Shown here in pieces: positions 38,540 to 46,735 of a DNA stretch of 64,000 nucleotides. How positions within the stretch are numbered: position 1 is the first letter of the stretch; each line of letters begins with the position of its first letter. The stretch comes from Spongiivirga citrea (GTDB lineage Bacteria; Bacteroidota; Bacteroidia; Flavobacteriales; Flavobacteriaceae), in assembly GCF_010671565.1 (NCBI RefSeq), contig NZ_JAABOQ010000003.1, positions 496,001 through 560,000 on the forward strand. The letters are read 5' to 3'. Position numbers and translations under genes: made by a program. The notes beneath the pieces are model-generated. The model was not told the DNA's origin. It made no database searches and was given only the letters and a program-made list of their open reading frames with translations.

Positions 38540-38611
38540 GCTTTGTAGCTCAGTAGGCAAGAGCACTACACTTTTAATGTAGGGTATGGACTCAAAATCC
38601 ATAACTAAGCC
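38540..38611 (+). ncRNA. tRNA-Lys(UUU)-like element 5
   Basis: D-arm AGCTCAGTAGGCAAGAGC and anticodon arm CTACA-CTTTTAA-TGTAG are perfect and carry the anticodon UUU. The acceptor GCTTTGT/ACTAAGC has one T-T mismatch. The T-stem ATGGA/TCCAT pairs, but the loop is CTCAAAA instead of TTCxAxT, and no CCA is encoded. Combined with the T-arm and CCA end of element 4 it would make a more regular tRNA in circularly permuted order. Confidence 0.6.
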
Positions 38612-38916
38612 GATCATCTTATAAAACTGATCACCAAGCCATACCAGGCTCAAAAAAGGTAAAAAACAGCATTTATGACTCGGTTTTAAGGGTGGAGACA
38701 CTTTAAGAACAGTCTTGAAAATGCTTGAAATAACCATTTTATCGATGGTGTAAGCAATTACTTTTTAATATGCGGCTTTGCAAACGATATGGGATTTTAA
38801 TTTGATATCTGCTGCAAACTCAACTATTAAAAACTGGCTGTGGCGACCATACAAAAAAAGAGATTTCCGCATTGGAAAGATGGGTTGTTTATGCTGTTTT
38901 TGAATTGAAATATGAC

Positions 38917-39015
38917 CGCGTTAGGGATTGAGCCATTGTTGGAGCTCTTTTTGTTTTTCACAAAAAAGCGACTGGCGAAAGCCCGGCCATGACTTTTTCA
39001 GTCATGGCAACGCCC
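38917..39015 (+). ncRNA. Structured RNA element upstream of the slipin gene
   Basis: GCGTT (38918-38922) pairs with AACGC (39009-39013), enclosing a U/A helix (CTTTTTG/CAAAAAAG), a GGC-GAAA-GCC hairpin and a nine-pair stem GCCATGACT/AGTCATGGC (38986-38994 with 39000-39008). The GCGTTAGGGAT...GAAAGCCCGG...AACGCCC layout resembles, from memory, an element that recurs in flavobacterial genomes. I could not verify a family. The interval 38612-38916 has only short stems (for example CCAT/ATGG near 38735 and TTTCC/GGAAA near 38865). Confidence 0.5.
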
Positions 39016-39092
39016 AAAAATATGACATCGCCTCTGTTACGGGAATGTCTTTTAATTAATTGTGTAACAGGTTCGGTACAACGAACCAAAAA

Positions 39093-40202
39093 ATGAAAAC
39101 GATGAAACGAGTAAGAATTAATGCAGGTAAAGTCGGTTTGGTTTTTAGAAAAGGAAACTACCGCAATGTAATTTCAGCCGGTACGCACTGGATGTGGTTT
39201 ACAAACCGTGTATTTGTGTTTAATATGGCGAAAGAATTTTTAGCGCCAATTGCCATCGAGCTCTTATTAAAAGATACGGAGTTGGAGGCCATGCTTGAAA
39301 TTATAGAAGTAAAGGATGGTAACATCGCATTGCGTTTTGAAAACGACAACTTTAAAGATGTACTTACCGCTGGTAGATACTTTTTCTGGAAAGGTCTTAT
39401 TGATCACAGTTATGTGATTGCCGATTTGAATAAAATTTACATCACCGAGCAAATTGATAAGACGACTTTGGGTGCTTATAAAGTAAACCAATATGTACGT
39501 ATGTTCGAGGTTGCTGCTTATGAAAAAGCGGTGCTTATAATTGATGACAAATATGAAAAAACACTTGGCCCTGGTGTCTATAGGTTTTGGAAAAATAGTA
39601 CATCGATTAAGATTGCGAAAGCCGACTTGCGTATGCAACAATTAGAAATTGCTGGTCAGGAATTGTTGACCAAAGACAAAGCTGCAATTAGAATGAGTTT
39701 GTATGCACAATACAAGGTTGTCGATATTGAGAAAGCCTTGTTGAGTAACAAGGATTACGAAAAGCAATTATATGTTGCATTGCAATTGGTATTGCGTGCT
39801 TATATAGGCGGTTACACCTTGGATGAATTGTTAGAACAGAAAGAAGGTATTGCTAATGCGGTATTAGAGACTGTTCAAAAAGACATCGGAAAATTGGGTG
39901 TTAGCTTATTGAGTATCGGTATTCGAGATGTCATCCTTACGGGTGAGATGAAGGATATTATGAACCAGGTGCTTGTGGCTCAAAAAAGAGCACAGGCCAA
40001 CATCATTACCCGACGTGAAGAGACCGCTTCTACCAGAAGTTTGTTGAATACAGCAAAGTTGATGGAAGAAAACGAGATGCTCTTTAAGTTAAAGGAAATG
40101 GAGTATGTAGAAAAAATCGCCGATAAGATTGGCGAAATTACGGTTGCCGGAAACGGTGGTATGGTCAAACAGTTAAAGGAGATTTTTTCTGTCAATAAAT
40201 AA
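39093..40202 (+). CDS. Slipin / SPFH (band 7) family protein
   Basis: A 369-residue protein. Three short repeats ending in an aromatic (RNVISAGTHWMW, KDVLTAGRYFFW, EKTLGPGVYRFW) precede the SPFH domain (about residues 150-300: ELLTKDKAAIRMSLYAQYKV...LGVSLLSIGIRDV), and a helical oligomerisation segment follows (QKRAQANIITRREETASTRS...). No membrane helix is evident, so it would attach peripherally or form a soluble assembly. I chose ATG 39093; 39102 is also possible. A GGTTCG/CGAACC stem ends five bases before the start and could limit translation. Slipins are found near RtcB and Y-RNA genes in other bacteria (from memory), which supports a shared job in RNA damage. Confidence 0.88.
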   Translation: MKTMKRVRINAGKVGLVFRKGNYRNVISAGTHWMWFTNRVFVFNMAKEFLAPIAIELLLKDTELEAMLEIIEVKDGNIALRFENDNFKDVLTAGRYFFWKGLIDHSYVIADLNKIYITEQIDKTTLGAYKVNQYVRMFEVAAYEKAVLIIDDKYEKTLGPGVYRFWKNSTSIKIAKADLRMQQLEIAGQELLTKDKAAIRMSLYAQYKVVDIEKALLSNKDYEKQLYVALQLVLRAYIGGYTLDELLEQKEGIANAVLETVQKDIGKLGVSLLSIGIRDVILTGEMKDIMNQVLVAQKRAQANIITRREETASTRSLLNTAKLMEENEMLFKLKEMEYVEKIADKIGEITVAGNGGMVKQLKEIFSVNK

Positions 40203-40229
40203 ACAAGCCGGCAAATGCCGGCTTGTTTT
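40201..40229 (+). terminator. Intrinsic terminator of the slipin transcript
   Basis: AAACAAGCCGGC and GCCGGCTTGTTT pair perfectly around AAAT, beginning at the stop codon of the slipin gene and ending in a T-run. Confidence 0.9.
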
Positions 40230-40276
40230 ATACTACACAATCCTGATGAACCACCAGGAACTTATCCCCCCAGACG

Positions 40277-40468
40277 TTATGTAGTTTGCTTTAGAAAACC
40301 CAAATGCCTTTTTCGTTTAAGACTTTTTTGGAGTGTTTTCTTTTCCTCAATTTTTTTAATGGTTACTCTGCTTGAAAAATGAGTGGTGTTCTTTATAATG
40401 TGTTCTTGCGGATTCATTTTAAAGAAACCAACAACGAGGATAATTATAAGGATGATTTTACCTCTCAC
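40277..40468 (-). CDS. Possible small membrane or secreted protein
   Basis: A 63-residue frame starting MRGKIILIIILVVGFFKMN, that is one hydrophobic helix or signal, followed by a lysine-rich tail. No family recognised and no promoter identified. It is the only plausible gene in the 40230-40595 interval. That interval otherwise contains the 21-bp palindrome at 40537-40557 and AT-rich sequence. Confidence 0.25.
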   Translation of the reverse strand: MRGKIILIIILVVGFFKMNPQEHIIKNTTHFSSRVTIKKIEEKKTLQKSLKRKRHLGFLKQTT

Positions 40469-40536
40469 TTAACGAATTTAATAAAAGAAATAGCCCATTC
40501 TTCTTCTACAAATGTATTTGGTAAACGGTTGGAAGT

Positions 40537-40557
40537 AAATACTCAATTTGAGTATTT
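40537..40557. other. Perfect palindrome beyond the PAS-LuxR gene
   Basis: AAATACTCAA and TTGAGTATTT flank a single T. It lies 39 bp beyond the 3' end of the minus-strand LuxR gene, so it may end that transcript. The T-run is on the plus strand only, so an operator is an alternative. Confidence 0.4.
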
Positions 40558-40595
40558 TTCTAATTTAACATTTTCAAAATCAAGTCGAAACCCTC

Positions 40596-41363
40596 TTAAT
40601 AAATTCCATTATGTTTAAAGTAGCTGGCTAGCTCTGCAGTGGATGTTAGTTTTAGCTTTTTAATGATATTTCTGCGATGCGTATCAACAGTATGTGGGCT
40701 AATAAATAGCTTTTCTGCTATTTCGCGGCTGGATTTTTTTAGAATAAGTAGTCTAATAATATCCCTTTCGCGATTGCTTATATCCTGCTCTATGAGTTTT
40801 TGCGAGTAGTTGTTATAATATTTGGTTTCATACTCCCCATTTTGATTTAATTGCTTGGCCGATGCACATACATCTAACTTCATGTTTGCGTTTAAAGCGG
40901 TATAATGCGCTAGTCCGATAATGGGTTTATGGTCGCCATCTAGCTCCAAAGGTGTCGTGTTTTGAATGATGTTTACATACTCGTCATTCTTATTTTTTAG
41001 TCTGTAATTCCAAGTATAGTTCATCCGTAGTCGATCCTCCACTGGAATCTCACCTAAAGTATATACCATTAATCCCTTCAAGGCATTTAACCAAGGTTGC
41101 TGATCATCTGGATGAATGCGACTCCAGAAAAAATTCATGCCTTTTTCTTTTAACATATCTGAATCAAAACCAAGACTTATCGGCAAGTTCTTACTTACAT
41201 ATTCAAATGATAATTTGTGAGTGTTGGTGATACAGAAAAAGGTCGCACTGTGCGGTAGTAGCACGTCAAGTGCGCGCATGTTTTGAATGTGTTTTTCTAG
41301 GGTGACTCCTCCATATGATTTAAAGATGTCTCTATAGATCTCACGTATGCTTTTTAACTTCAT
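40596..41363 (-). CDS. PAS-domain LuxR-type transcriptional regulator
   Basis: A 255-residue regulator. A PAS-like sensor domain (about residues 35-165, with FFWSRIHPDDQQPWL and the PAS strand NYTWNYRLKNKNDEYVNI) precedes a LuxR/GerE helix-turn-helix (about 190-250: ISNRERDIIRLLILKKSSRE, then SPHTVDTHRRNIIKKL). No receiver domain, so the signal comes through the PAS fold. It is divergent from the H-NOX signalling operon with 178 bp between starts, and the LytTR-type site A lies in that interval. It may thus share control with, or control, that operon. Confidence 0.9.
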   Translation of the reverse strand: MKLKSIREIYRDIFKSYGGVTLEKHIQNMRALDVLLPHSATFFCITNTHKLSFEYVSKNLPISLGFDSDMLKEKGMNFFWSRIHPDDQQPWLNALKGLMVYTLGEIPVEDRLRMNYTWNYRLKNKNDEYVNIIQNTTPLELDGDHKPIIGLAHYTALNANMKLDVCASAKQLNQNGEYETKYYNNYSQKLIEQDISNRERDIIRLLILKKSSREIAEKLFISPHTVDTHRRNIIKKLKLTSTAELASYFKHNGIY

Positions 41364-41447
41364 TTAGGCACTTAGGGGATTAGTTTGCGAGTGAAAGCTA
41401 CGAAAAATTAGAGAATTTTCTTAATTTTATTAAACGTCCAGGAAGTA

Positions 41448-41518
41448 CCATTCGTCGACACTAAACCTTCTATTCACCGAAACTTGATAAAAAATATTGG
41501 AACAATGAGCATCTTTAT
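41448..41518 (+). promoter_or_regulatory. LytTR-type site A and promoter (signalling operon)
   Basis: Half-site CCATTCGTCGACA (41448-41460) is followed 22 bp later by ATTCACCGAAA (41472-41482), a direct repeat with the 21-22 bp period typical of LytTR binding. A -7-like CATCTTTA starts at 41510, 50 bp after the half-site. The site suggests that the operon encoding the LytTR regulator controls itself. Confidence 0.65.
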
Positions 41519-41541
41519 AAAAACTTAATGTCTCCTTAGCA

Positions 41542-41952
41542 ATGAAAACACTATCAATTTTACTCATTGAAGACGATGAAATAGAATCTATTAAATTCAA
41601 AAGAGTACTAGATACTATGGTAATAAAATACAATCTAACTCTTGCAAAAAATGGGGAAGAGGCTCTGATATTGGTACAAGAGGAAAATAAAATCCCTGAT
41701 GTTATCTTCTTAGATCTTAACATGCCTAAAATGAACGGCACGGAATTTCTAAAAATTCTAAAGAATGATACAGCGCTAAAATATATACCGGCGATGATTT
41801 TAACTACATCCAATAATCGAGCAGATATTTTAGAGTGTTATGCTGTTGGAATTGCTGGTTATATTCTAAAACCTTTGAGGTACGAAGATTATAAGGAAAA
41901 AATACAAGTTGCTGTTGAGTATTGGTCGCATAATGAATTAATAAAATTATAG
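41542..41952 (+). CDS. CheY-like single-domain response regulator
   Basis: A 136-residue stand-alone receiver. Acidic pocket EDDE (about 10-13), phosphoacceptor Asp58 in VIFLDLNMP, and conserved lysine in GYILKPL. No output domain. First gene of a tight five-gene operon, joined without spacer to the H-NOX gene. It probably takes or buffers phosphate from the neighbouring kinase or HPt protein. Confidence 0.95.
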   Translation: MKTLSILLIEDDEIESIKFKRVLDTMVIKYNLTLAKNGEEALILVQEENKIPDVIFLDLNMPKMNGTEFLKILKNDTALKYIPAMILTTSNNRADILECYAVGIAGYILKPLRYEDYKEKIQVAVEYWSHNELIKL

Positions 41953-42492
41953 ATGAAAGGAATTGTATTCACAGAGTTTTTAGAACTTGTTGAAGATAAG
42001 TTTGGCATAGAAATGGTCGATCAGCTTATTCAAGAATCTGACCTAGCATCAAAAGGTATATATACCGCTGTTGGCACTTACGAATTTGCCGAAATGTTAC
42101 GTTTAGTTTCTAATCTAAGTAAAAATACTTCAATTACAGTTGACCAGCTACTTTGTGTTTATGGAGAACATTTTTTTGATGTTCTTAAAAGAGACTATCC
42201 TCAGTTTATTGCTTTGTATACTGACCCTCTTGAGATGTTATCTTCTATTGAAGATCATATTCATGTTGAGGTACGAAAAATATATCCAGATGCCGAGCTA
42301 CCTACTTTTGAAATCATAGAGAAAAAAGAAAATTCTCTAATAATGATTTACCGCTCAAGCAGAGCATTACATCAGTTTGGGCTAGGATTAATGCGCAAAA
42401 CATTTCTTCATTTTGATGAAAAAGGAAGTATTGAAACCGAAAATATAATTGACGATGGTACTGAGGTGAGGTTTAATATTCAAAGACTTTAA
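41953..42492 (+). CDS. H-NOX (heme NO-binding) sensor protein
   Basis: A 179-residue soluble heme sensor. The proximal heme ligand is His104 in HIHVEVRKIYPDAELPTF (seven residues before Tyr-Pro, as in soluble guanylate cyclase). The heme-propionate motif YxSxR is Tyr133-Ser135-Arg137 (YRSSR). Its stop codon shares one base with the kinase start (TAATG). H-NOX proteins encoded beside kinases typically inhibit or modulate the kinase when NO binds. A Tyr in the distal pocket would favour O2, but I cannot place that position reliably. Confidence 0.95.
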   Translation: MKGIVFTEFLELVEDKFGIEMVDQLIQESDLASKGIYTAVGTYEFAEMLRLVSNLSKNTSITVDQLLCVYGEHFFDVLKRDYPQFIALYTDPLEMLSSIEDHIHVEVRKIYPDAELPTFEIIEKKENSLIMIYRSSRALHQFGLGLMRKTFLHFDEKGSIETENIIDDGTEVRFNIQRL

Positions 42493-44081
42493 TGACCAAA
42501 GAAATTGAGATATTAAAACGTGCTTTAGCACGTGAAAAGGAGGCTAGAAAACAAGCCGAAAAAATTCTGGAGGAAAAGGCTTCCGATTTGTTTCAACTTA
42601 CAACCGATCTGCGCACGGCGAATGAAAAACTTGAGGGCTTGGTTAGCGAAAGAACATCGGAGTTAGAAGGTGTTTTCGAAAACATAATCGACTCATATGT
42701 TGTCATGAACTTGTCAGGTGATGTTCTTAAAATGAATGATGCGGCAAAAGAATTATTCGGCTACGATATTGATAAAGAGCCTCTAAATGTACTTAGTCTT
42801 ATTTATAAAGAAGACATTCCGTACGCCATGCAATCATATCAGGAATTGGTTAAAGAAGGTGCGTTTACAAATTACAATGCTCGAGTATATACAAAACATA
42901 GGGAAGTTAAGAATGTACAAATAAATGCCAGCCTTATTTTCAATGTTAAAAAAGAACCTATTGCCGCCCAAGGAATTGTAAGAGATACAACAGACCAGGT
43001 TAAAAACCAACAAATTTTTGAAGAGCAAAAGAAACAGCTAAGTGTCATTGTAGAAAACTCTTCGTTAGGAATTGTATTGACACAATACGGAAAAATTGTA
43101 CAAACTAATGGTGCTTTCCAACAGTTGTTAGGGTTTACCGCAGATGAGCTAGTTACAATGAATGTGCAGGATATCTCTGTTAAAGATGAATACCATACTT
43201 CAAAAGAAAAAATGGAAGCTTTGAATAATGGGGACATTGATAGTTTTAGTATTCAAAAAAAATACCGGAAAAAAAATGGCGGTGTCCTAACCGCCAAAAC
43301 TAATGTAAGTGCTGTTTGGGATGACATGGGAAACGTAAAGTATCAAGTTGCGATCATTGAAGATATGACTGAACAGCTAAAACAACAATTAAAGGAAAAA
43401 AAGCTGTTGAACGATCTAGAAAAAAGTAATCAAGAATTGAATGATTATGCCCATATTGTTTCTCATGACCTAAAATCACCTTTGCGCAGTATTAGTAGCT
43501 TGATTTCTTGGCTACAAGAGGATTATGCTCAAGTGTTTGACGAAAAAGCCAGCACCACTTTTGACATGCTTCATAAAAAAGTGGATAAAATGGACCAATT
43601 AATTAACGGGGTATTACAATATGCAAGTATTGATAGAATTGAGAAGAAAGTTTATGATATTAACCTGAACCAGATTGTACAAGATATTATTGAGGTTATT
43701 TATATTCCAGAGCACGCATCTATAACCATAACCAACAAACTACCAACCGTTCGAGGTGATGAATTTAGGTTACAACAGCTATTTCAAAATTTAATAAGCA
43801 ACGCCATAAAATACAATGACAAAAAAAAGGGTGTAGTAGAAATTGGCTGCAAGGAAAAAGAGCAGTTCTGGGAGTTTTCTATAAAAGATAATGGTATTGG
43901 TGTTGAGCATAAATATTTTAAAAAAATCTTCAATGTGTTTCAAAGCCTGGAAAGTGAGAATAATTCAACTGGAATAGGGTTGTCAATTGTAAAAAAAATT
44001 GTCGATTTTTATGGTGGCGCAATTTGGCTAACCTCGCAATTAGGAGAAGGAAGTACTTTCTACTTTACCTTAAAAAAATGA
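42492..44081 (+). CDS. PAS-containing sensor histidine kinase (H-NOX partner)
   Basis: A 529-residue soluble kinase: N-terminal coiled coil (1-60), two PAS domains (about 60-170 and 180-295), HisKA with His325 in HIVSHDLKSPLRS, and an HATPase domain (NLISNAIKYND, DNGIGV, STGIGLSIVKKIV). No membrane segment, consistent with a cytoplasmic gas-sensor partner. Starts on the last base of the H-NOX stop codon and overlaps the HPt gene by 4 bp, so the whole relay is translationally coupled. Confidence 0.95.
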   Translation: MTKEIEILKRALAREKEARKQAEKILEEKASDLFQLTTDLRTANEKLEGLVSERTSELEGVFENIIDSYVVMNLSGDVLKMNDAAKELFGYDIDKEPLNVLSLIYKEDIPYAMQSYQELVKEGAFTNYNARVYTKHREVKNVQINASLIFNVKKEPIAAQGIVRDTTDQVKNQQIFEEQKKQLSVIVENSSLGIVLTQYGKIVQTNGAFQQLLGFTADELVTMNVQDISVKDEYHTSKEKMEALNNGDIDSFSIQKKYRKKNGGVLTAKTNVSAVWDDMGNVKYQVAIIEDMTEQLKQQLKEKKLLNDLEKSNQELNDYAHIVSHDLKSPLRSISSLISWLQEDYAQVFDEKASTTFDMLHKKVDKMDQLINGVLQYASIDRIEKKVYDINLNQIVQDIIEVIYIPEHASITITNKLPTVRGDEFRLQQLFQNLISNAIKYNDKKKGVVEIGCKEKEQFWEFSIKDNGIGVEHKYFKKIFNVFQSLESENNSTGIGLSIVKKIVDFYGGAIWLTSQLGEGSTFYFTLKK

Positions 44082-44398
44082 AAGAAACACCCAATCTGAA
44101 CTATGTAAATGAACTAGCTGCTGGAGATTCTAGCATCAAGACAAAATTAATTAGCATAATGAAAAAGGAGTTTCCAGAAGAACGAGCCGAATTTATGCTT
44201 TATATGCAATCCGCGAATTATACTAAAGCATCCGAGCAGGTTCATAAGCTAAAACATAAAATCAACATTCTTGGTTTACAGGAAGGTTACGTTCTGGCTA
44301 AGAGCTTTGAAAACGACCTTAAGAAGAATATTATCTCTTTAAACAAAGGTTTTAGTAAATTGCTGGACACTATAGAAAACTACCTAAATACTTTGTAA
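44078..44398 (+). CDS. Histidine phosphotransfer (HPt) protein
   Basis: A 106-residue helical protein with the HPt signature VHKLKHKINILGL, phosphoacceptor His56. I start it at 44078 (MKETPNLNYV), where ATGA overlaps the kinase stop; an earlier in-frame start would run deep into the kinase gene. It should carry phosphate between the kinase and the two receivers of the operon. Confidence 0.9.
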   Translation: MKETPNLNYVNELAAGDSSIKTKLISIMKKEFPEERAEFMLYMQSANYTKASEQVHKLKHKINILGLQEGYVLAKSFENDLKKNIISLNKGFSKLLDTIENYLNTL

Positions 44399-44406
44399 CC
44401 TACATT

Positions 44407-45108
44407 ATGAATTGTATTATTATCGATGATGAGGCAACTGCCAGAGCTATTATTAACCATTTATGTAATCAAACCCCACAATTAAATGTTGTTTCTGAAT
44501 TTCCAAATGCAATAGAGGCTATAAAGTTCTTAAACCAAAATGAGATTGATTTAGTTTTTCTCGATATTCATATGCCTGATTTTACAGGTTTTGATTTTAT
44601 ACAAACGCTTAAGAATCCTCCTAAAATCATATTGACTACTTCTGATACTAATTTTGCAATTCAAGCTTTTGAATACGATTGTATTGTTGACTATTTAGTA
44701 AAACCTATTCAATTAACCCGATTTCAAAAAGCAATTGAAAAAGCAGAACAAATGACGATTGTCGAGGAAAAAACTTCAGTTCAAAAACAAGACGGGAACA
44801 ATGACCTTTTCGTTAATATTGATCGAAGGTTAGTTAAAATAAACATTCCTGATATTTATCTAGTTGAAGCAAAAGGAGATTATATAAATATCAAAACAGA
44901 ATTAAAAAATTATATTGTTCATTCAACCTTAAAGAAAATAGAGGAGAAACTACCTGATACGCTCTTCCTAAAAGTGCATAGGTCTTACATTATCAACACA
45001 AAAAAAATTATTGATATTGAAGACAATAGTGTTCTAATTAAACAAGATATAATACCAGTAAGCCGCGCAAATCGACCAGAATTAATGAGAAGGCTTAATT
45101 TCTTGTAA
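44407..45108 (+). CDS. LytTR-family response regulator
   Basis: A 233-residue regulator: receiver (1-120) with Asp53 in LVFLDIHMP, then a LytTR DNA-binding domain (about 130-233: LFVNIDRRLVKINIPDIYLV, then TLFLKVHRSYIINTKKI). LytTR domains bind pairs of 9-bp direct repeats spaced by about two helical turns. Four such pairs are seen in this locus (sites A-D), making this protein the likely master regulator of the exopolysaccharide genes and of its own operon. Confidence 0.95.
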   Translation: MNCIIIDDEATARAIINHLCNQTPQLNVVSEFPNAIEAIKFLNQNEIDLVFLDIHMPDFTGFDFIQTLKNPPKIILTTSDTNFAIQAFEYDCIVDYLVKPIQLTRFQKAIEKAEQMTIVEEKTSVQKQDGNNDLFVNIDRRLVKINIPDIYLVEAKGDYINIKTELKNYIVHSTLKKIEEKLPDTLFLKVHRSYIINTKKIIDIEDNSVLIKQDIIPVSRANRPELMRRLNFL

Positions 45109-45129
45109 TTACTCATCGAACCATCAATT

Positions 45130-45199
45130 CCATTCGTCGACAGTAATTTAACCTTCTGTCGATTAATCTGACATAAACGACTTTATGGGGCTAGTTTGG
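45130..45199 (+). promoter_or_regulatory. LytTR-type site B and promoter (outer-membrane channel gene)
   Basis: CCATTCGTCGACA (45130-45142), identical to site A, with the second half CTTCTGTCGAT at 45153-45163. The -7-like CTAGTTTGG begins at 45191, 49 bp after the half-site. The start codon at 45204 is so close that the message would be almost leaderless. Confidence 0.65.
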
Positions 45200-45203
45200 C
45201 CGT

Positions 45204-46730
45204 ATGAAAGCCCCAATTTTCATAGTTCTATTATTAATATCTACAATAGCTAAAACACAAGAAATTGATTCGTTGCTATTGCAGAGTTACGATATATATA
45301 AGAATGCGGACACCTTACTTCACTTCCCGAATTCAAAGGATGATATCGATATTAATATCTTTTCAATCGCAGCCAAAAGCAGCCCTACTTTATATGAAAT
45401 CAAATTAAAAGAGCTAGAATCTAACTCATATAAAAAAGATTGGGGGCTACAAATTAAAGCCAACAGCTATTACAACTTTAGGGGAGTGCTTGATGAAGAA
45501 ACGAATAACATAACAGTATCGAGATTTAGCGCTGAACTTGAGTGGAATATTCTAAAAGGAGGATTTGTTGCAAACAGATCAAGAGCAACTGCCACATTAC
45601 TTGAAAAACAACTATTAGATGATGCTTTAGATCAAGAAAATAGAATCATTTGGCGTAGACAATTTCGCTTGCATTATAACTATTCTATAAATCAAGAATT
45701 ATTAAATCACTTCGAAAGAAAAAATAAATTTCTGGAACGATACTTCGACATCCTAAATACTCTTTATGTAAAAAAAATGATCAAAAGAGAAGAGATCATC
45801 AATATCTCTAACGAACTATTAAAGAGTCGTGAGCAGTACAATCAAATAAAGTTTTATCAAGAAAACATTTCGGATAGTATCCCCCCTTTTTTCTTAAATA
45901 AGCAACTCCCTTTAATAAAACTTCAGTTAAGTGAAATTGATATCTCTAAATCAATAGAAAACGAGATTAAAACAACACTTCAAAAAAACATAATCCAGCG
46001 AGAAAATCGAGCTTTTAAAGACATCAAATTTTCATTATATGCTAATTACAACTGGACTGAAACTATGACAAGGCAATTTAGCAGCCCGGTAATAGGTGCC
46101 AGATTTAGTGCTCCTATCCGTTTCAATAATCGAAAAAAAATAATTCAAACCAAAATACAACAAGCAGAAGCTAAACAAGAAGATAATCTGATAGGTAAAC
46201 AAAATCAGCTTGTTACCTATTTGAGTGCACATCAAGAAAAAATAAAAGATATACATACACTCTACAAGCAGTGGTTAATACTCGAGCAACGAAAAAGAAT
46301 AGCTCAAATTGTAAGAGAGGAACTCGGAGTAAGTAACTGTGGATTATTGATGCTGCAGTATACAAAGGAACAATATGATGTCATTGAAAATGTACTACAA
46401 CTAAAAAAACAATTATACACTGTGGTTTCACACATTGTTGAGCTTAATCAAAAACAAGATGTTCGGCATTTAATCTCGTCGATTTCATTTAATCAAGATA
46501 ATACTTTGAATAATGTAGTTATTACAAAAAATTCCTTTTCACAAAAACTGCAATTTCAATTCCTTAAAGCAAAAAAGATAGAACGTGTACAAATGACATT
46601 TCGAGATCATTCATTTGAAGATTTACTTAAAAAAGAAGGTGTCGAAATATCATTCACAAAACCAGCTCCTAATGCCATTTTTTTAGAAAAACTGATTTCA
46701 GACGAATTAAAAATAATCGCTAAAAAATAA
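45204..46730 (+). CDS. TolC-like outer-membrane protein of the polysaccharide locus
   Basis: A 508-residue protein with signal peptide MKAPIFIVLLLISTIAKTQ and two long helical repeats separated by strand-rich segments (ANSYYNFRGVLDEE; SLYANYNWTETMTRQFSSP with APIRFNN), the pattern of outer-membrane efflux factors. Sequence beyond about residue 430 is an extra, non-TolC extension ending in KIIAKK. It is followed after 5 bp by a HlyD-like gene. Together they could form a periplasm-spanning conduit for the polymer made by the GT2 enzyme downstream. Confidence 0.85.
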   Translation: MKAPIFIVLLLISTIAKTQEIDSLLLQSYDIYKNADTLLHFPNSKDDIDINIFSIAAKSSPTLYEIKLKELESNSYKKDWGLQIKANSYYNFRGVLDEETNNITVSRFSAELEWNILKGGFVANRSRATATLLEKQLLDDALDQENRIIWRRQFRLHYNYSINQELLNHFERKNKFLERYFDILNTLYVKKMIKREEIINISNELLKSREQYNQIKFYQENISDSIPPFFLNKQLPLIKLQLSEIDISKSIENEIKTTLQKNIIQRENRAFKDIKFSLYANYNWTETMTRQFSSPVIGARFSAPIRFNNRKKIIQTKIQQAEAKQEDNLIGKQNQLVTYLSAHQEKIKDIHTLYKQWLILEQRKRIAQIVREELGVSNCGLLMLQYTKEQYDVIENVLQLKKQLYTVVSHIVELNQKQDVRHLISSISFNQDNTLNNVVITKNSFSQKLQFQFLKAKKIERVQMTFRDHSFEDLLKKEGVEISFTKPAPNAIFLEKLISDELKIIAKK

Positions 46731-46735
46731 TATCC

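Noticed and set aside
38540-38611. A normal tRNA-Lys(UUU) gene.
   Set aside because: The T-loop CTCAAAA lacks the TTC core, the acceptor has a mismatch, and neighbouring elements are clearly not decoding tRNAs; called tRNA-like instead.
38426-38737. A 103-codon frame on the minus strand with GFEPV and GIRTHDPLV-like segments.
   Set aside because: It is the antisense of the tRNA-like T-arms; GFEP/GIRTHDP words are the usual artefact of reading tRNA genes backwards. It supports the tRNA likeness of the region but is not a gene.
40379-40618. A 79-codon plus-strand frame between the slipin and LuxR genes.
   Set aside because: It overlaps the 3' end of the LuxR gene and the AT palindrome, has no promoter and no protein-like pattern.
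42070-42092. A TGGCAC word followed by TTTGCC, resembling a sigma-54 promoter.
   Set aside because: It lies inside the H-NOX coding sequence, the spacing to the -12 box is wrong, and no dyads precede it.
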